Origin: an uncultured Nitrosomonas sp.
GTDB taxonomy: Bacteria > Pseudomonadota > Gammaproteobacteria > Burkholderiales > Nitrosomonadaceae
Length of the DNA: 37,241 bases
Reading direction: 5' to 3'
Assembly: GCF_902826915.1 (NCBI RefSeq)
Contig: NZ_CADEGP010000024.1
Span: forward strand, 1-37,241
Part shown: piece by piece, positions 8,023 through 17,553 of the stretch
How positions within the stretch are numbered: the stretch's first letter is position 1
How the letters are laid out: each line of letters begins with the position of its first letter
Translations under genes and position numbers: made by a program
Notes under the pieces: model-generated
Told to the model about the DNA's origin: nothing
What the model saw: only the letters and a program-made list of their open reading frames with translations
Databases searched by the model: none

Positions 8023-9236
8023 TGCATATGTATGCCCAGCACTTTAACCTCAAATTACTTCCTTTCGAGAATGTACCGGATCCGTTGTTTTTCTATGATC
8101 ATGGAGATCATGCACGCATTCGCAAGCAAATCTCTGGTTCTTTACAAAGCGGTCGTGGATTGATCGTCGTCACAGGCCCCATTGGCTCTGGCAAAACAAC
8201 GTTGAGCCAAATGATAAAGGCCGATTTCCCAGAGAGCATTCAATTAATTTGGATGGCTGAACCCCCTGCCAACAGCACTGATCTTTATTTATTTCTTGCT
8301 CAAGAACTTGGACTTCATCCGACATCCTCTGAAAAAACCTTTGTCATGCGCGATATTCGGAATGCTTTAATGACGATCAACACGGAAGGGAAAAAGTGTC
8401 TGGTTATCATTGATGAATCCCATTTGATGTCAGATGACGTTCTTAATGGCATTCGCTTGTTAAACAATCTTGAAGAAGGATCCATCAAGCTTATTCAGTT
8501 GTTGCTCCTTGGTCAGGATGAGTTGATGGAGAAAATCAACAAGCCCGAGATGATTCCATTTAAGCAACGTATTGCCGCACTTGAATCGTTAGGAAAAATG
8601 ACCACCGATGGCGTATTGAAATATATTACCCATCGTATTCAAGTTGCTGGAGGTAATCCCAATTTAATTTCGGACACTGGGTGGGAAGCCATCTCAATTG
8701 CATTTAACGCCGGCGGAACACCGCGAACCATTAATTCATTGTGTGACAGATCGTTCAACGTGGCCTATGAACGTAATAAATCTACAATCGATGCAAAAGA
8801 TGTTTATGAAGCTACGCAGCGAATGGGACTGATAACCGATGTGTTTCATTACATCATTATGCTCAACAATGAAGAAAGAAAAAAACAGGAATCGTTAGAG
8901 ACGGCTAATAAACCAACCCAGGAATCAGTTGCGCCTAAAGCTGCTCCCAGTCATGAGCAGTCTCCACCACCAAGCACAAGGAACTCAGAACAGAAAAACG
9001 ATCAAACCGTGAATGAAATTCCTGTTATTCCAAGAGCTAAAGTAGATCTATCGAACAAATCCTATGATGAAATTGCAGATGCAATAAAAGCAAAATATGA
9101 ACAAAAGAATTTAAAATTCTCTGTCGTTTTACTCCTATTGTCGATCATCACATTCATCAGCAGCATTTTTTATTTTTGCCATCGCTCAGACTCGGACGGA
9201 TTGCTAGACTGCCTTGCAAATTTGCTCGGTTTTTAA
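8022..9236 (+). CDS. ExeA/GspA-like AAA+ ATPase with a C-terminal membrane anchor
   Basis: The N-terminal ~270 residues match the ExeA/MshM family of secretion-associated AAA+ ATPases: the opening YAQHFNLKLLPFENVPDPLFF, Walker A GPIGSGKTT (52-60), Walker B VIIDES (128-133), LLLGQDEL (161-168) and a candidate arginine finger at Arg183 in KQRIAA. A low-complexity Pro/Gln/Ser linker (~285-340) leads to a single hydrophobic helix (~367-386) and a tail of only ~18 residues. ExeA of the type II secretion system has a peptidoglycan-binding domain beyond its membrane segment; that domain is absent here. The gene starts inside the stop of the OmpA-domain gene, behind a GGAGGG ribosome site; an in-frame ATG two codons on is also possible. 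The substrate or secretin served is not evident from the neighbours. Confidence 0.87.
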   Translation: MHMYAQHFNLKLLPFENVPDPLFFYDHGDHARIRKQISGSLQSGRGLIVVTGPIGSGKTTLSQMIKADFPESIQLIWMAEPPANSTDLYLFLAQELGLHPTSSEKTFVMRDIRNALMTINTEGKKCLVIIDESHLMSDDVLNGIRLLNNLEEGSIKLIQLLLLGQDELMEKINKPEMIPFKQRIAALESLGKMTTDGVLKYITHRIQVAGGNPNLISDTGWEAISIAFNAGGTPRTINSLCDRSFNVAYERNKSTIDAKDVYEATQRMGLITDVFHYIIMLNNEERKKQESLETANKPTQESVAPKAAPSHEQSPPPSTRNSEQKNDQTVNEIPVIPRAKVDLSNKSYDEIADAIKAKYEQKNLKFSVVLLLLSIITFISSIFYFCHRSDSDGLLDCLANLLGF

Positions 9237-9244
9237 AAACAAGA

Positions 9245-9275
9245 ACCCCGCCGCAAACAAAGCGGGGTAATTTCT
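9245..9275. terminator. Probable bidirectional terminator
   Basis: A 7-base perfect stem (9245-9251 and 9262-9268) with a 10-base loop lies between the convergent ExeA-like gene and GlxA-type gene. T-rich sequence follows on the plus strand (AATTTCTC) and a stronger one on the minus strand (TTCTTGTTTTT), so it may work in both directions. Confidence 0.65.
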
Positions 9276-9299
9276 CACAGAGCAACGCACATTAATCAT

Positions 9300-10262
9300 T
9301 CAGCGCAGTTTTTGATGCCCTCTGAAAGTTCTTCGCCATTCACTTGGAGTTACATTAAATCTACGTTTGAAATGTTGACGAAGGGATGCAGTAGATTGAA
9401 AGCCGATCTGCTCTGCAATAGCGTCAATTGCTAGCGAAGTAGATTCTAATAATTCCTGGCTTCGTTGGAGACGCTCAATTAAAAGCCATTCGCCAACAGA
9501 CATTCCCGTTGCCTTGTAAAACTGTCGTGTGAATGTTCGGCGACTCATCTTGCTATGCTCCGCAAGTTCGTCTAAGCCATGTATTTTATTTAGATTATTC
9601 CTCAAATAATCCAAAAGTGTATTGATTCTGGCATCCTTGGTTGTAAAGGGTATAGGTCGCTCAATAAATTGAGCCTGGCCGCCTTCTCTATAAGGGGGAA
9701 TTACCATGCGCCTGGCTAGCTTATTAGCAATCGCACTACCGTAACGCCGTCGAACAAGATATAAACAACAGTCTAGACCCGCGGCGGTTCCTGCAGAAGT
9801 AATCAGACGATCATCATCAACATATAGCGCATTACAATCCAAGTCTACATCCGGAAAGCGACTAATGAAATCCTGCTCAAACTCCCAATGCGTAGCCGCC
9901 TTGTGGTTTTTCAGTAATCCTGCATACGCAAGCACATAAGTGCCCAAACACAGCCCTACAACTTGATTCCCGCGTGCATGAGCTTCAACCATTGCATCGA
10001 GCATTGCTTGGTTTGGCTTTTCTGCTGGATCACGCCAGGAAGGCACGATAATGATGTCAGCTTGCGCCAGTTCTTCAATACTAAGGGACGATTGAACACT
10101 CAATCCCTCATGTGATTGTATCGATCCAGACTCCTCTGTATAGATTTTGAGTTCAAACAATTTCTGATCGTGCAAAAGATCGCCAAAAATAATGCATGGC
10201 ACCGATAAATGAAAAGGACTGAAGTGATTAAAAGCAACAACCGCAACTATAGGAACAGCCAT
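9300..10262 (-). CDS. GlxA-family transcriptional regulator (DJ-1/PfpI domain plus AraC HTH)
   Basis: About 320 residues. The N-terminal half is a DJ-1/PfpI-like (class I glutamine amidotransferase-type) domain, beginning VPIVAVVAFNHFSPF, with the nucleophile-elbow cysteine at Cys105 in GLCLGTYV. The C-terminal ~100 residues are an AraC-type double helix-turn-helix (LDELAEHSKMSRRTFTRQFYKATG, then IDAIAEQIGFQS and the RRFNVTPSEWRR signature). The closest named relative by architecture is FtrA. The ATG at 10262 is chosen because homologues start with a similar MAVPIV-type end and GAGG lies just before it; the frame also allows a GTG at 10274. It lies downstream of, and on the same strand as, the hydrolase gene. 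It probably senses a small metabolite and controls that gene or itself. Confidence 0.9.
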   Translation of the reverse strand: MAVPIVAVVAFNHFSPFHLSVPCIIFGDLLHDQKLFELKIYTEESGSIQSHEGLSVQSSLSIEELAQADIIIVPSWRDPAEKPNQAMLDAMVEAHARGNQVVGLCLGTYVLAYAGLLKNHKAATHWEFEQDFISRFPDVDLDCNALYVDDDRLITSAGTAAGLDCCLYLVRRRYGSAIANKLARRMVIPPYREGGQAQFIERPIPFTTKDARINTLLDYLRNNLNKIHGLDELAEHSKMSRRTFTRQFYKATGMSVGEWLLIERLQRSQELLESTSLAIDAIAEQIGFQSTASLRQHFKRRFNVTPSEWRRTFRGHQKLR

Positions 10263-10366
10263 ATATAACCTCACCGGTTAAACTCTTTTTTCGTTCAACT
10301 GTATTTCAAAAACCATCTATACAAAATAATACATCAGTCCCCTTTGATGCATTATTCTGATCTAAT

Positions 10367-11137
10367 TCAAAAGGTATACGATTCACCATCCGCTGGTACT
10401 AATACGCGTTCCGTCATTTCGTTAGCTCTAAGAAATTCACCCAATCCCTTCCTAGTTAAAGTGGCATGATTAACCGCTTCCATATGGCTAGCGATAATAG
10501 TTGCATCGGGAGCCGATTTATAGACTTCGTAAATATCTTCCTTGCCCATGATAATAGATTCATTACCGATAACTTGTGCATCACAGCTATTTAATACGAC
10601 TACATCAGGATGATATTTTTTCAGGCTTTGCTCGACCTCTCCACACCATACCGTATCACCCGCGATATAAAATGTCTTTTCATTGGGATGTTTAAAAATG
10701 ACCCCGCTTACTTCACCTAACAACTCTTTCATATCTTCTACTACTTTAGGGTGACCGTGTTGACCCGAAGTCTTAATGAGAGTAATGCCTTCATAATCAG
10801 TGATTTCATTTAATATTTGAACATTATTAAATCCGGCTGATTTTACAGCTTTCGCATCTTTTTCATGTTGGGTAAAAATCAACATGTCTTTAGGAATCGC
10901 CTCTTTCGCTGCATCGTCCCAATGATCCGGATGATCATGCGTTAATATAACCGCATCCACATCAATTATTTCATTGATCGGCATAGGTAATTCAGACGTA
11001 GGATTGCGTATGTGCTCGTTGATCGTTCCCCCAAACCCAGGTAACGCGTCTTTTTCTGCGAGCCAAGGATCGATCAGTATCTTTTTACCGCCATAATTAA
11101 TTTTAAGTGTGGCATTTCTAATTTGCGTGAATTGCAT
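10367..11137 (-). CDS. Metallo-beta-lactamase-fold hydrolase (UlaG/YtnP-like)
   Basis: A 256-residue cytosolic protein of the MBL superfamily. The metal-binding signature THDHPDHWDD is at residues 66-75 (His67, His69, Asp71, His72), with further candidate ligands in SGQHGHP, the IAGDTVWC aspartate and the SHMEAVNH block. LIDPWLAEKD near the N-terminus is typical of the UlaG-like branch rather than of true beta-lactamases. A strong AAGGAG ribosome site precedes the ATG by about 8 bases. The GlxA-type regulator gene follows 104 bases downstream. The substrate cannot be read from the sequence; a lactone or phosphodiester is typical of relatives. Confidence 0.85.
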   Translation of the reverse strand: MQFTQIRNATLKINYGGKKILIDPWLAEKDALPGFGGTINEHIRNPTSELPMPINEIIDVDAVILTHDHPDHWDDAAKEAIPKDMLIFTQHEKDAKAVKSAGFNNVQILNEITDYEGITLIKTSGQHGHPKVVEDMKELLGEVSGVIFKHPNEKTFYIAGDTVWCGEVEQSLKKYHPDVVVLNSCDAQVIGNESIIMGKEDIYEVYKSAPDATIIASHMEAVNHATLTRKGLGEFLRANEMTERVLVPADGESYTF

Positions 11138-11626
11138 TTCAGTGCTCCTTTAAGATTTGTGTATAAATATTATGAGGAAGCTAATAAATAATTATCAGTG
11201 GCCTGCGGGACATTTATCAAAATATTTGGGCCAAAGATATATGTAACAGCTTGCAAATAATCTAAGCTGGAAATAACTATGTTTGTAGGTTCTGCGAATT
11301 ACGTTTGCAACGTTGCTACGCCTATTTTGTCAAGCACGAAGAAGGAGAAACACGGAGACAGGTCACTAATTAAAAATATTGCCAATGATTCATTCTGATT
11401 TTTTGTGATCGCATCACCAGCCAATCGGACAACACTGGATTCAAACTCTGGAGCTATGATGCCAGCAGTAATCGTCTTGAGACGCAGGCTGGCCACCCAC
11501 CCCACATATTGAGTTGGCCAGCAATCGCGTATTGAATGTAATTTCTAGCCTGTTTCCATATTACTGCAATCATGCCAATAACTTTATCGATTACAATGGC
11601 CATGTGAGCAACAAGCAAAAATAACA
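11138..11626. other. 489-base intergenic gap between divergent genes
   Basis: No RNA gene, terminator or convincing coding region is seen. Two short overlapping minus-strand frames of 68 codons (11299-11505 and 11454-11660) have no ribosome site and no recognisable motif, and the second runs across the YheT start. The base composition is more mixed than in the other gaps, so a degraded gene is possible. Confidence 0.5.
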
Positions 11627-12679
11627 ATGTTAAAGAAAACAACGATCCCCTTGTGCACAAAGCATTACAAAGCGCCGTCCTGGCTGCCGGGCGGAAATAT
11701 ACAAACGCTTTATCCTTACTTTATCAAACCAGCACCATTGTTTGCATACCGGCGTGAACGCTGGGAGCTTGATGATGGGGACTTTGTTGATGTCGATTGG
11801 ACCGATGGATCTGCTGGCTCCCCTTTGGTCATATTTTTCCATGGTCTTGAGGGTGGATCTTCGAGTCATTATATTCTAAGCATGATCAACAGCTTAAAAA
11901 GCCACGGCTGGCACAGCGCCGTCATTCATTTTCGTGGCTGTTCCGGCATGCCAAACCGGTTGTCCCGCGCCTATCACGCTGGTGATTCCACTGAAATCGA
12001 CTGGATGATGCGGCGTATTCTCCATCAAACACAAGCAACAAACTCAATGCGCCCGGTTTACGTAATGGGTGTCTCTTTGGGTGGCAATGCGCTATTGAAA
12101 TGGCTGGGCGAGCAAGGCGAACGCGCACGCGAACTCGTGACAGGCGCTGCAACCGTCTCAGTGCCGTTGGATCTGACTGCGGCCGGTTCGGCTCTGGATA
12201 AGGGCTTCAATCAAGTGTATACGCGCCACTTCCTGGATACCCTAAAAAACAAAGCGTTTGATAAACTGGAACAATTTCCCGATCTATTTGATGCCAAAGC
12301 GCTCAAAAAATGCGCCTCAATTTATGATTTTGATAACCTGGTCACGGCGCCATTGCATGGTTTCCGCGATACTGACGATTATTGGCAGCAGTCCAGCAGC
12401 AAACAATGGCTGCGTCATATTAGAGTACCTACTCTGGTGATTAATGCTCGCAACGATCCTTTCATGCCAGCAACGGTGCTACCGGACCAAAGCGAGGTAT
12501 CTTCAGCTGTAACATTGGAATTTCCCGAGCAAGGCGGTCACGCCGGATTCATGCAAGGTCCGTTTCCGGGGAAATTGGATTGGCTACCCAATAAAATACT
12601 CAGTTTCTATTATTATCAGTGCCAGCATCATTTTTCAGAAGAAACGAGTGACGAAAGCGTTATCTACATTTCCGGTTAA
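11627..12679 (+). CDS. YheT-family alpha/beta hydrolase
   Basis: A 350-residue serine hydrolase of the YheT/COG0429 group. APSWLPGGNIQTLYP near the N-terminus and FFHGLEGGSSSHY (70-82) are family hallmarks. The nucleophile is Ser150 in GVSLGGN, with Asp277 (NARNDPF) and His305 (GGHAGF) completing the triad. HFRGCSG (101-107) is another conserved block. There is no signal peptide, so it acts in the cytoplasm, probably on esters, but the substrate of the family is poorly known. The ribosome site is weak. Its last 45 bases overlap the end of the trhP gene on the other strand; the overlap encodes the final ~14 residues, past the catalytic histidine. Confidence 0.9.
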   Translation: MLKKTTIPLCTKHYKAPSWLPGGNIQTLYPYFIKPAPLFAYRRERWELDDGDFVDVDWTDGSAGSPLVIFFHGLEGGSSSHYILSMINSLKSHGWHSAVIHFRGCSGMPNRLSRAYHAGDSTEIDWMMRRILHQTQATNSMRPVYVMGVSLGGNALLKWLGEQGERARELVTGAATVSVPLDLTAAGSALDKGFNQVYTRHFLDTLKNKAFDKLEQFPDLFDAKALKKCASIYDFDNLVTAPLHGFRDTDDYWQQSSSKQWLRHIRVPTLVINARNDPFMPATVLPDQSEVSSAVTLEFPEQGGHAGFMQGPFPGKLDWLPNKILSFYYYQCQHHFSEETSDESVIYISG

Positions 12680-14002
12680 CGGTATTTTGACTCGATGACC
12701 GCTGCCCGGTGCTACCTGCACCGGACGCCCGGCGGAATCCAGCATGCGTGACAACTCAATCACTTGGTTACCCGTGGGGTGAAGAATCTCAAGGCGATCA
12801 CCCACCTGAAAGCGGTTTTTCACCAGTATCTCAGCCATGCCGTTAGCTGTATCAAAACCAGTGATATCGCCAACATACTGACTGCGATTGGATTCAGAAT
12901 GCCCGCGCAAATAATTTTGGGTCTCATGCGTGTTATGCCGTTGATAAAAGCCGCTGGTATAGCCACGGTTTGCCAATCCCTCTAGTTCCCCCAATAATGC
13001 GGGATCAAACGGTTTGCTCGCTACGGCATCATCAATCGCCTTGCGATAAACCTGCGCTGTGCGCGCCACATAATACAAAGATTTGGTGCGCCCTTCGATC
13101 TTCAATGAATCAACGCCAATTTTAACCAAGCGCTCGACATGCTCAACTGCACGCAAGTCTTTGGAATTCATAATATACGTACCGTGCTCGTCTTCCATGA
13201 TCGGCATTAGTTGACCAGGCCGCTCCTTTTCTTCAATCAGATACACTTGGTCAGCAGCAGGATGGCGCGTAATCGAGCTGCATCCACTTGTCATACTCGA
13301 TTGTTCGGATTGTTGCATCGCTTGGCCAAAATCAAAATCAATTTTGCCAACTTCCTGAATATCACCGCTAGAATTTTCCTCAGCGGATTTCACTTTATAA
13401 TCCCAGCGGCATGAATTCGTGCAGGTGCCTTGATTCGGATCACGGTGATTAAAATACCCTGATAGCAAGCAACGTCCGGAATACGCAATGCACAGCGCAC
13501 CATGTACGAAAACCTCAAGCTCCATATCAGGGCAGTAATCACGAATTTGCGCCACTTCATCCAACGATAATTCACGCGACAAAATCACCCGCGTCAACCC
13601 TATTTTCTGCCAAAACTTAACGCCCATATAATTAACCGTATTGGCCTGCACTGATAGATGAATCGGTACATCCGGCCATTTTTCTCGCACCATCATGATC
13701 AATCCGGGATCAGCCATAATCAGTGCGTCTGGCTGCATTGCAATAATAGGCGCCATATCATCCAGGTAAGTTTTAATCTTGGCATTATGCGGCATGGCAT
13801 TGCTGGCTACCAAAAACTTCTTCCCTAAAGCATGTGCTTCCGTGATCCCAGTTTTAATTTGCTCCAAGGCAAAATCATTGTTACGCGCACGCAAAGAATA
13901 ACGCGGCTGTCCTGCATACACTGCATCGGCACCAAACGCATAAGCAATGCGCATCTTGTCCAAGGAACCAGCGGGAAGTAAAAGTTCAGGTGATTTCAAC
14001 AT
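12635..14002 (-). CDS. trhP: tRNA 5-hydroxyuridine modification protein TrhP (YegQ), peptidase U32 family
   Basis: A 455-residue protein, the same length as E. coli YegQ. It is a peptidase U32-type protein that in E. coli helps hydroxylate U34 of tRNAs from prephenate. The U32 signature EVFVHGALCIAYSGRCLLS is at about 163-181. Cys171 and Cys178, with Cys194 and Cys198 in GTCTNSCRW, are the likely iron-sulfur ligands. MADPGLI (96-102), DEHGTYIMNSKDL and SLKIEGRTKSLYYVARTAQVYRKA fit TrhP rather than the shorter UbiU/UbiV. It is divergent from dnaE with 62 bases between the starts, and overlaps the YheT gene by 45 bases at its 3' end. Confidence 0.92.
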   Translation of the reverse strand: MLKSPELLLPAGSLDKMRIAYAFGADAVYAGQPRYSLRARNNDFALEQIKTGITEAHALGKKFLVASNAMPHNAKIKTYLDDMAPIIAMQPDALIMADPGLIMMVREKWPDVPIHLSVQANTVNYMGVKFWQKIGLTRVILSRELSLDEVAQIRDYCPDMELEVFVHGALCIAYSGRCLLSGYFNHRDPNQGTCTNSCRWDYKVKSAEENSSGDIQEVGKIDFDFGQAMQQSEQSSMTSGCSSITRHPAADQVYLIEEKERPGQLMPIMEDEHGTYIMNSKDLRAVEHVERLVKIGVDSLKIEGRTKSLYYVARTAQVYRKAIDDAVASKPFDPALLGELEGLANRGYTSGFYQRHNTHETQNYLRGHSESNRSQYVGDITGFDTANGMAEILVKNRFQVGDRLEILHPTGNQVIELSRMLDSAGRPVQVAPGSGHRVKIPLTGNVDNAFVTRFF

Positions 14003-14064
14003 AATGTAAAATAGCGCTCGACTGTATTAATGACAAAGTTTTCACAGGCCTTAATTGTAACATC

Positions 14065-17000
14065 ATGCCCATCAAACCAGCTTTTATTCATTTACGAATG
14101 CACAGCGAATACTCCATTCTGGATAGCACAATTCGCATTCATGATGTCGTTACAAAAGCGGTGGCCGACCAAATGCCAGCCCTGACATTGACCGATCTTA
14201 GCAATCTCTTCGGATTAGTAAAATTTTACCAAACTGCATCCAAGAACGGGATTAAACCGATCCTCGGGTGTGATGTCTGGATCGCCAACGAATCCGATCG
14301 AAGCAAGCCAATTCGACTACTATTACTATGCCAAACACACGCCGGTTATTTACTGCTGTCACGTCTGCTGTCACGTGCCTACCGGGAAAACCAATTACAA
14401 GGCAAAGCCGAGATTAAAGAATCGTGGTTGCATTCCAATGAGTGGGGCACGGAAGGATTGATTGCTTTATCGGGTAGCCGTTTAGGCGACATCGGGTTAT
14501 CTCTATTACAAAGTAATGTATCACAAGCTGAAATTCAGACGCAAAAATGGGCTAGCCTGTTTCCCGATCGTTTTTATCTTGAAATACAACGTGATGGGCA
14601 TGCCAATGAAGCAGGATTAATTCAGCATTCGCTGGCACTAGCCAGGAAATTCAATTTGCCAATCGTGGCAACGCAAGCCGTGCAATTTCTCAATGCAGAC
14701 GATTATCGGGCGCATGAAGCGCGTGTCTGTATCGCCGAGGGCTATGTCTTAGAGGACAAACGCCGTCCAAGAAGCTTCACTGAACAGCAATACTTTAAAA
14801 CTCAAGCTGAAATGGCACAACTGTTCGCCGATATTCCTGCCGCACTGGCGAATACAATCGAAATTGCCAAACGCTGCAATCTGGTATTGGAATTGGGCGT
14901 AAACCGACTTCCACTATTTCCTACACCTAACAACGAAGGCCTGGATCAATATCTGCGCAGCCAGGCTGAAGCAGGTTTGATAACGCGCATGGCCAGCTTG
15001 TTTCCCGAGACAGAAATACGTCATAGCAAAATGGGCGAGTATCAGTCCCGCCTTGAATTTGAGGTCGACACCATTATCCAGATGGGATTTGCCGGATATT
15101 TCCTGATTGTGGCCGACTTTATCAACTGGGCTAAACATAATAATGTCCCGGTAGGACCAGGGCGTGGTTCCGGAGCGGGCTCATTAGTGGCCTATTCACT
15201 GGGAATCACCGATCTTGATCCATTACGTTACGATCTGTTATTTGAACGTTTTTTGAACCCCGAACGTATCTCGATGCCCGATTTTGACATCGACTTTTGC
15301 CAGGATCGGCGCGAACTGGTCATTGAGTACGTCAAACAACGCTACGGAACTGGAAAAGTCTCTCAAATTGCCACATTCGGTACGATGGCAGCCAAAGCCG
15401 TAATTCGCGATATTGGCCGGGTCATGGATTTACCCTATAACTTTGTCGATCAGCTCGCCAAACTGGTACCGTTCGAGATTGGCATGACATTAAAAAAAGC
15501 ACGCCAACTCGAACCGCAACTCAATCAGCGCGCCGAGGAAGAAGAAGATGTCCACAATTTACTGGAACTGGCGGAAAGTCTCGAAGGCATCACGCGCAAT
15601 GTCGGCATGCACGCTGGAGGCGTACTCATCGCCTCGAGCGAGATTACCGATTTTTGCCCGATTTACTGCACCGAATCGGGCGATTCCGTTGTCAGCCAGC
15701 TGGATAAGGACGATGTCGAAAAAATCGGTTTGGTGAAATTTGATTTTCTTGGATTGCGTACATTGACAATCCTGGATCGTGCCGTCGAATATATCCGTCA
15801 GTTACATTCAAGCGACGAATCTCCGAATGTTTGCCCTTTTTCACTAGAAACGTTGCCATTGGATGACGCAGCAACTTATGCATTGATGCGTAAAGGAAAT
15901 GCGGTAGGCATCTTTCAGTTTGAGTCGCGCGGCATGATTGATCTGCTGCAAAAGGCAAAACCAGACCGCTTTGAAGACATTATCGCACTGGTCGCTTTAT
16001 ACCGCCCCGGCCCGATGGATCTGATTCCAGAATTTATCGACCGCAAGCATGGCAGAAAACAGATTGAATATCTTGATTCGCGCCTGGAAACGATTCTGGG
16101 ACCGACTTACGGCATCATGATTTATCAGGAACAAGTCATGCAAATTGCGCAGGTCATCGGCGGCTACAGTCTTGGCAGTGCCGATTTACTGCGCCGTGCG
16201 ATGGGTAAGAAAAAGGTCGAGGAAATGGCGCAACAACGCGACATCTTCGTATCCGGCGCAGTCAATAACGGTTTGAGCGAAGTTAAAGCCACCGAATTAT
16301 TCGGTTTGATGGAAAAATTCGCCGGCTATGGCTTCAACAAATCCCATGCCGCCGCTTATGCGCTCATCGCCTTCCAAACGGCCTATCTGAAAGCGCACTA
16401 TCCGGCTGAATTTATGGCAGCGTGCTTGTCTGCGGATATGGATGACACGGATAAAGTGCACATTTTTGTTGAAGACAGCGTTGCCAACAAATTAAAAATT
16501 CTGCCTCCCGATATCAATCTTTCCGACTACCGTTTTGTCCCGATCGACAGTAAAAACATCCGCTTCGGTCTTGGCGCGATCAAGGGTACCGGAGAATCCG
16601 CAGTCAATTCGATCATCGCGGTGCGCAAACAAGCTGGACCATTCACTGATTTATTCGATTTCTGTCACCGCGTTGACCGTCGCATTGCCAATCGCCGCGT
16701 GATGGAATCGCTAATCCGTGTCGGTGCGTTTGATACCATCAACCCCAACCGCGCCAGTTTGATGGCTTCAGTCGGCTTAGCCATCGAATCTGCCGAACAA
16801 ACGAGCCAATCTTCCAATCAAATTAATTTATTCGGTGAAACAAGTAACGATTCCCAGATGCAGCTGCAACTGATTCAGACCGAACCATGGTCTGATCGGG
16901 AAAAACTGCACCAGGAAAAAATCGGCTTGGGCTATTATTTCAGCGGCCATCCATTTGATACCTATGCATCGGAATTAAAGCGCTTCATTCGTACTCGACT

Positions 17001-17553
17001 CGACCGACTGAATCCACAGCGCGAGCCACAACTACTCGCCGGCATCATTCACTCGATTCGCATACAAATGACGCGCCGCGGCAAAATGGGAATCATCAAC
17101 CTGGACGATGGCAGAGCACGTGTTGAACTGGTGATCTTCAGTGAGTTGCTCGACGCCAATCGCGTCTGGTTAAAAGAAGATCAACTTCTGATTGCGGAGG
17201 CAAAAATAAGCACGCGCGGCTACAACGGGGACGAAGACGATGGATTAAGAATTAGCGCCGAGCAATTGTATGACCTCGCCAGAATTCGCTCGCGCTTCGT
17301 CAAACAAATCAAGATTCACTGCAATTCCTCTACACTAGACCAGGTATCCAGTCTCAAAAAACTGTTGACTCCATTCTCGACACGAGTACAAAAATCTGAT
17401 GTAAATTTCTGTCCGATTACTGTCGTCTATCGCAATGGTTTAGCCAGTGGCGAACTGGAGTTAGGAAGTGATTGGCGAGTCTATCTGCACAATGATTTAC
17501 TACAATTACTAAACACACATTTCAAAATCGAAAATATTGAGATTATTTATTGA
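14065..17553 (+). CDS. dnaE: DNA polymerase III alpha subunit
   Basis: The 1162-residue catalytic subunit of the replicative polymerase. The PHP domain opens FIHLRMHSEYSILD (7-20). The polymerase carboxylates are Asp406 and Asp408 in PDFDIDFC and Asp560 in VKFDFLGLRTL. GPGRGSGAGSLVAY and YRPGPMDLIPEFI are also typical. A clamp-binding motif, QINLF, lies at 919-923, followed by an OB-fold domain starting near LLAGIIHSIRIQ. Length and order match proteobacterial DnaE. The gene stands alone upstream of the tRNA cluster, with no clear terminator after it. Confidence 0.98.
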   Translation: MPIKPAFIHLRMHSEYSILDSTIRIHDVVTKAVADQMPALTLTDLSNLFGLVKFYQTASKNGIKPILGCDVWIANESDRSKPIRLLLLCQTHAGYLLLSRLLSRAYRENQLQGKAEIKESWLHSNEWGTEGLIALSGSRLGDIGLSLLQSNVSQAEIQTQKWASLFPDRFYLEIQRDGHANEAGLIQHSLALARKFNLPIVATQAVQFLNADDYRAHEARVCIAEGYVLEDKRRPRSFTEQQYFKTQAEMAQLFADIPAALANTIEIAKRCNLVLELGVNRLPLFPTPNNEGLDQYLRSQAEAGLITRMASLFPETEIRHSKMGEYQSRLEFEVDTIIQMGFAGYFLIVADFINWAKHNNVPVGPGRGSGAGSLVAYSLGITDLDPLRYDLLFERFLNPERISMPDFDIDFCQDRRELVIEYVKQRYGTGKVSQIATFGTMAAKAVIRDIGRVMDLPYNFVDQLAKLVPFEIGMTLKKARQLEPQLNQRAEEEEDVHNLLELAESLEGITRNVGMHAGGVLIASSEITDFCPIYCTESGDSVVSQLDKDDVEKIGLVKFDFLGLRTLTILDRAVEYIRQLHSSDESPNVCPFSLETLPLDDAATYALMRKGNAVGIFQFESRGMIDLLQKAKPDRFEDIIALVALYRPGPMDLIPEFIDRKHGRKQIEYLDSRLETILGPTYGIMIYQEQVMQIAQVIGGYSLGSADLLRRAMGKKKVEEMAQQRDIFVSGAVNNGLSEVKATELFGLMEKFAGYGFNKSHAAAYALIAFQTAYLKAHYPAEFMAACLSADMDDTDKVHIFVEDSVANKLKILPPDINLSDYRFVPIDSKNIRFGLGAIKGTGESAVNSIIAVRKQAGPFTDLFDFCHRVDRRIANRRVMESLIRVGAFDTINPNRASLMASVGLAIESAEQTSQSSNQINLFGETSNDSQMQLQLIQTEPWSDREKLHQEKIGLGYYFSGHPFDTYASELKRFIRTRLDRLNPQREPQLLAGIIHSIRIQMTRRGKMGIINLDDGRARVELVIFSELLDANRVWLKEDQLLIAEAKISTRGYNGDEDDGLRISAEQLYDLARIRSRFVKQIKIHCNSSTLDQVSSLKKLLTPFSTRVQKSDVNFCPITVVYRNGLASGELELGSDWRVYLHNDLLQLLNTHFKIENIEIIY

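Noticed and set aside
11299..11660. Two short minus-strand frames in the gap before the YheT gene
   Set aside because: They are in different frames, lack ribosome sites and motifs, and one crosses a real start codon. Kept only as a low-interest observation.
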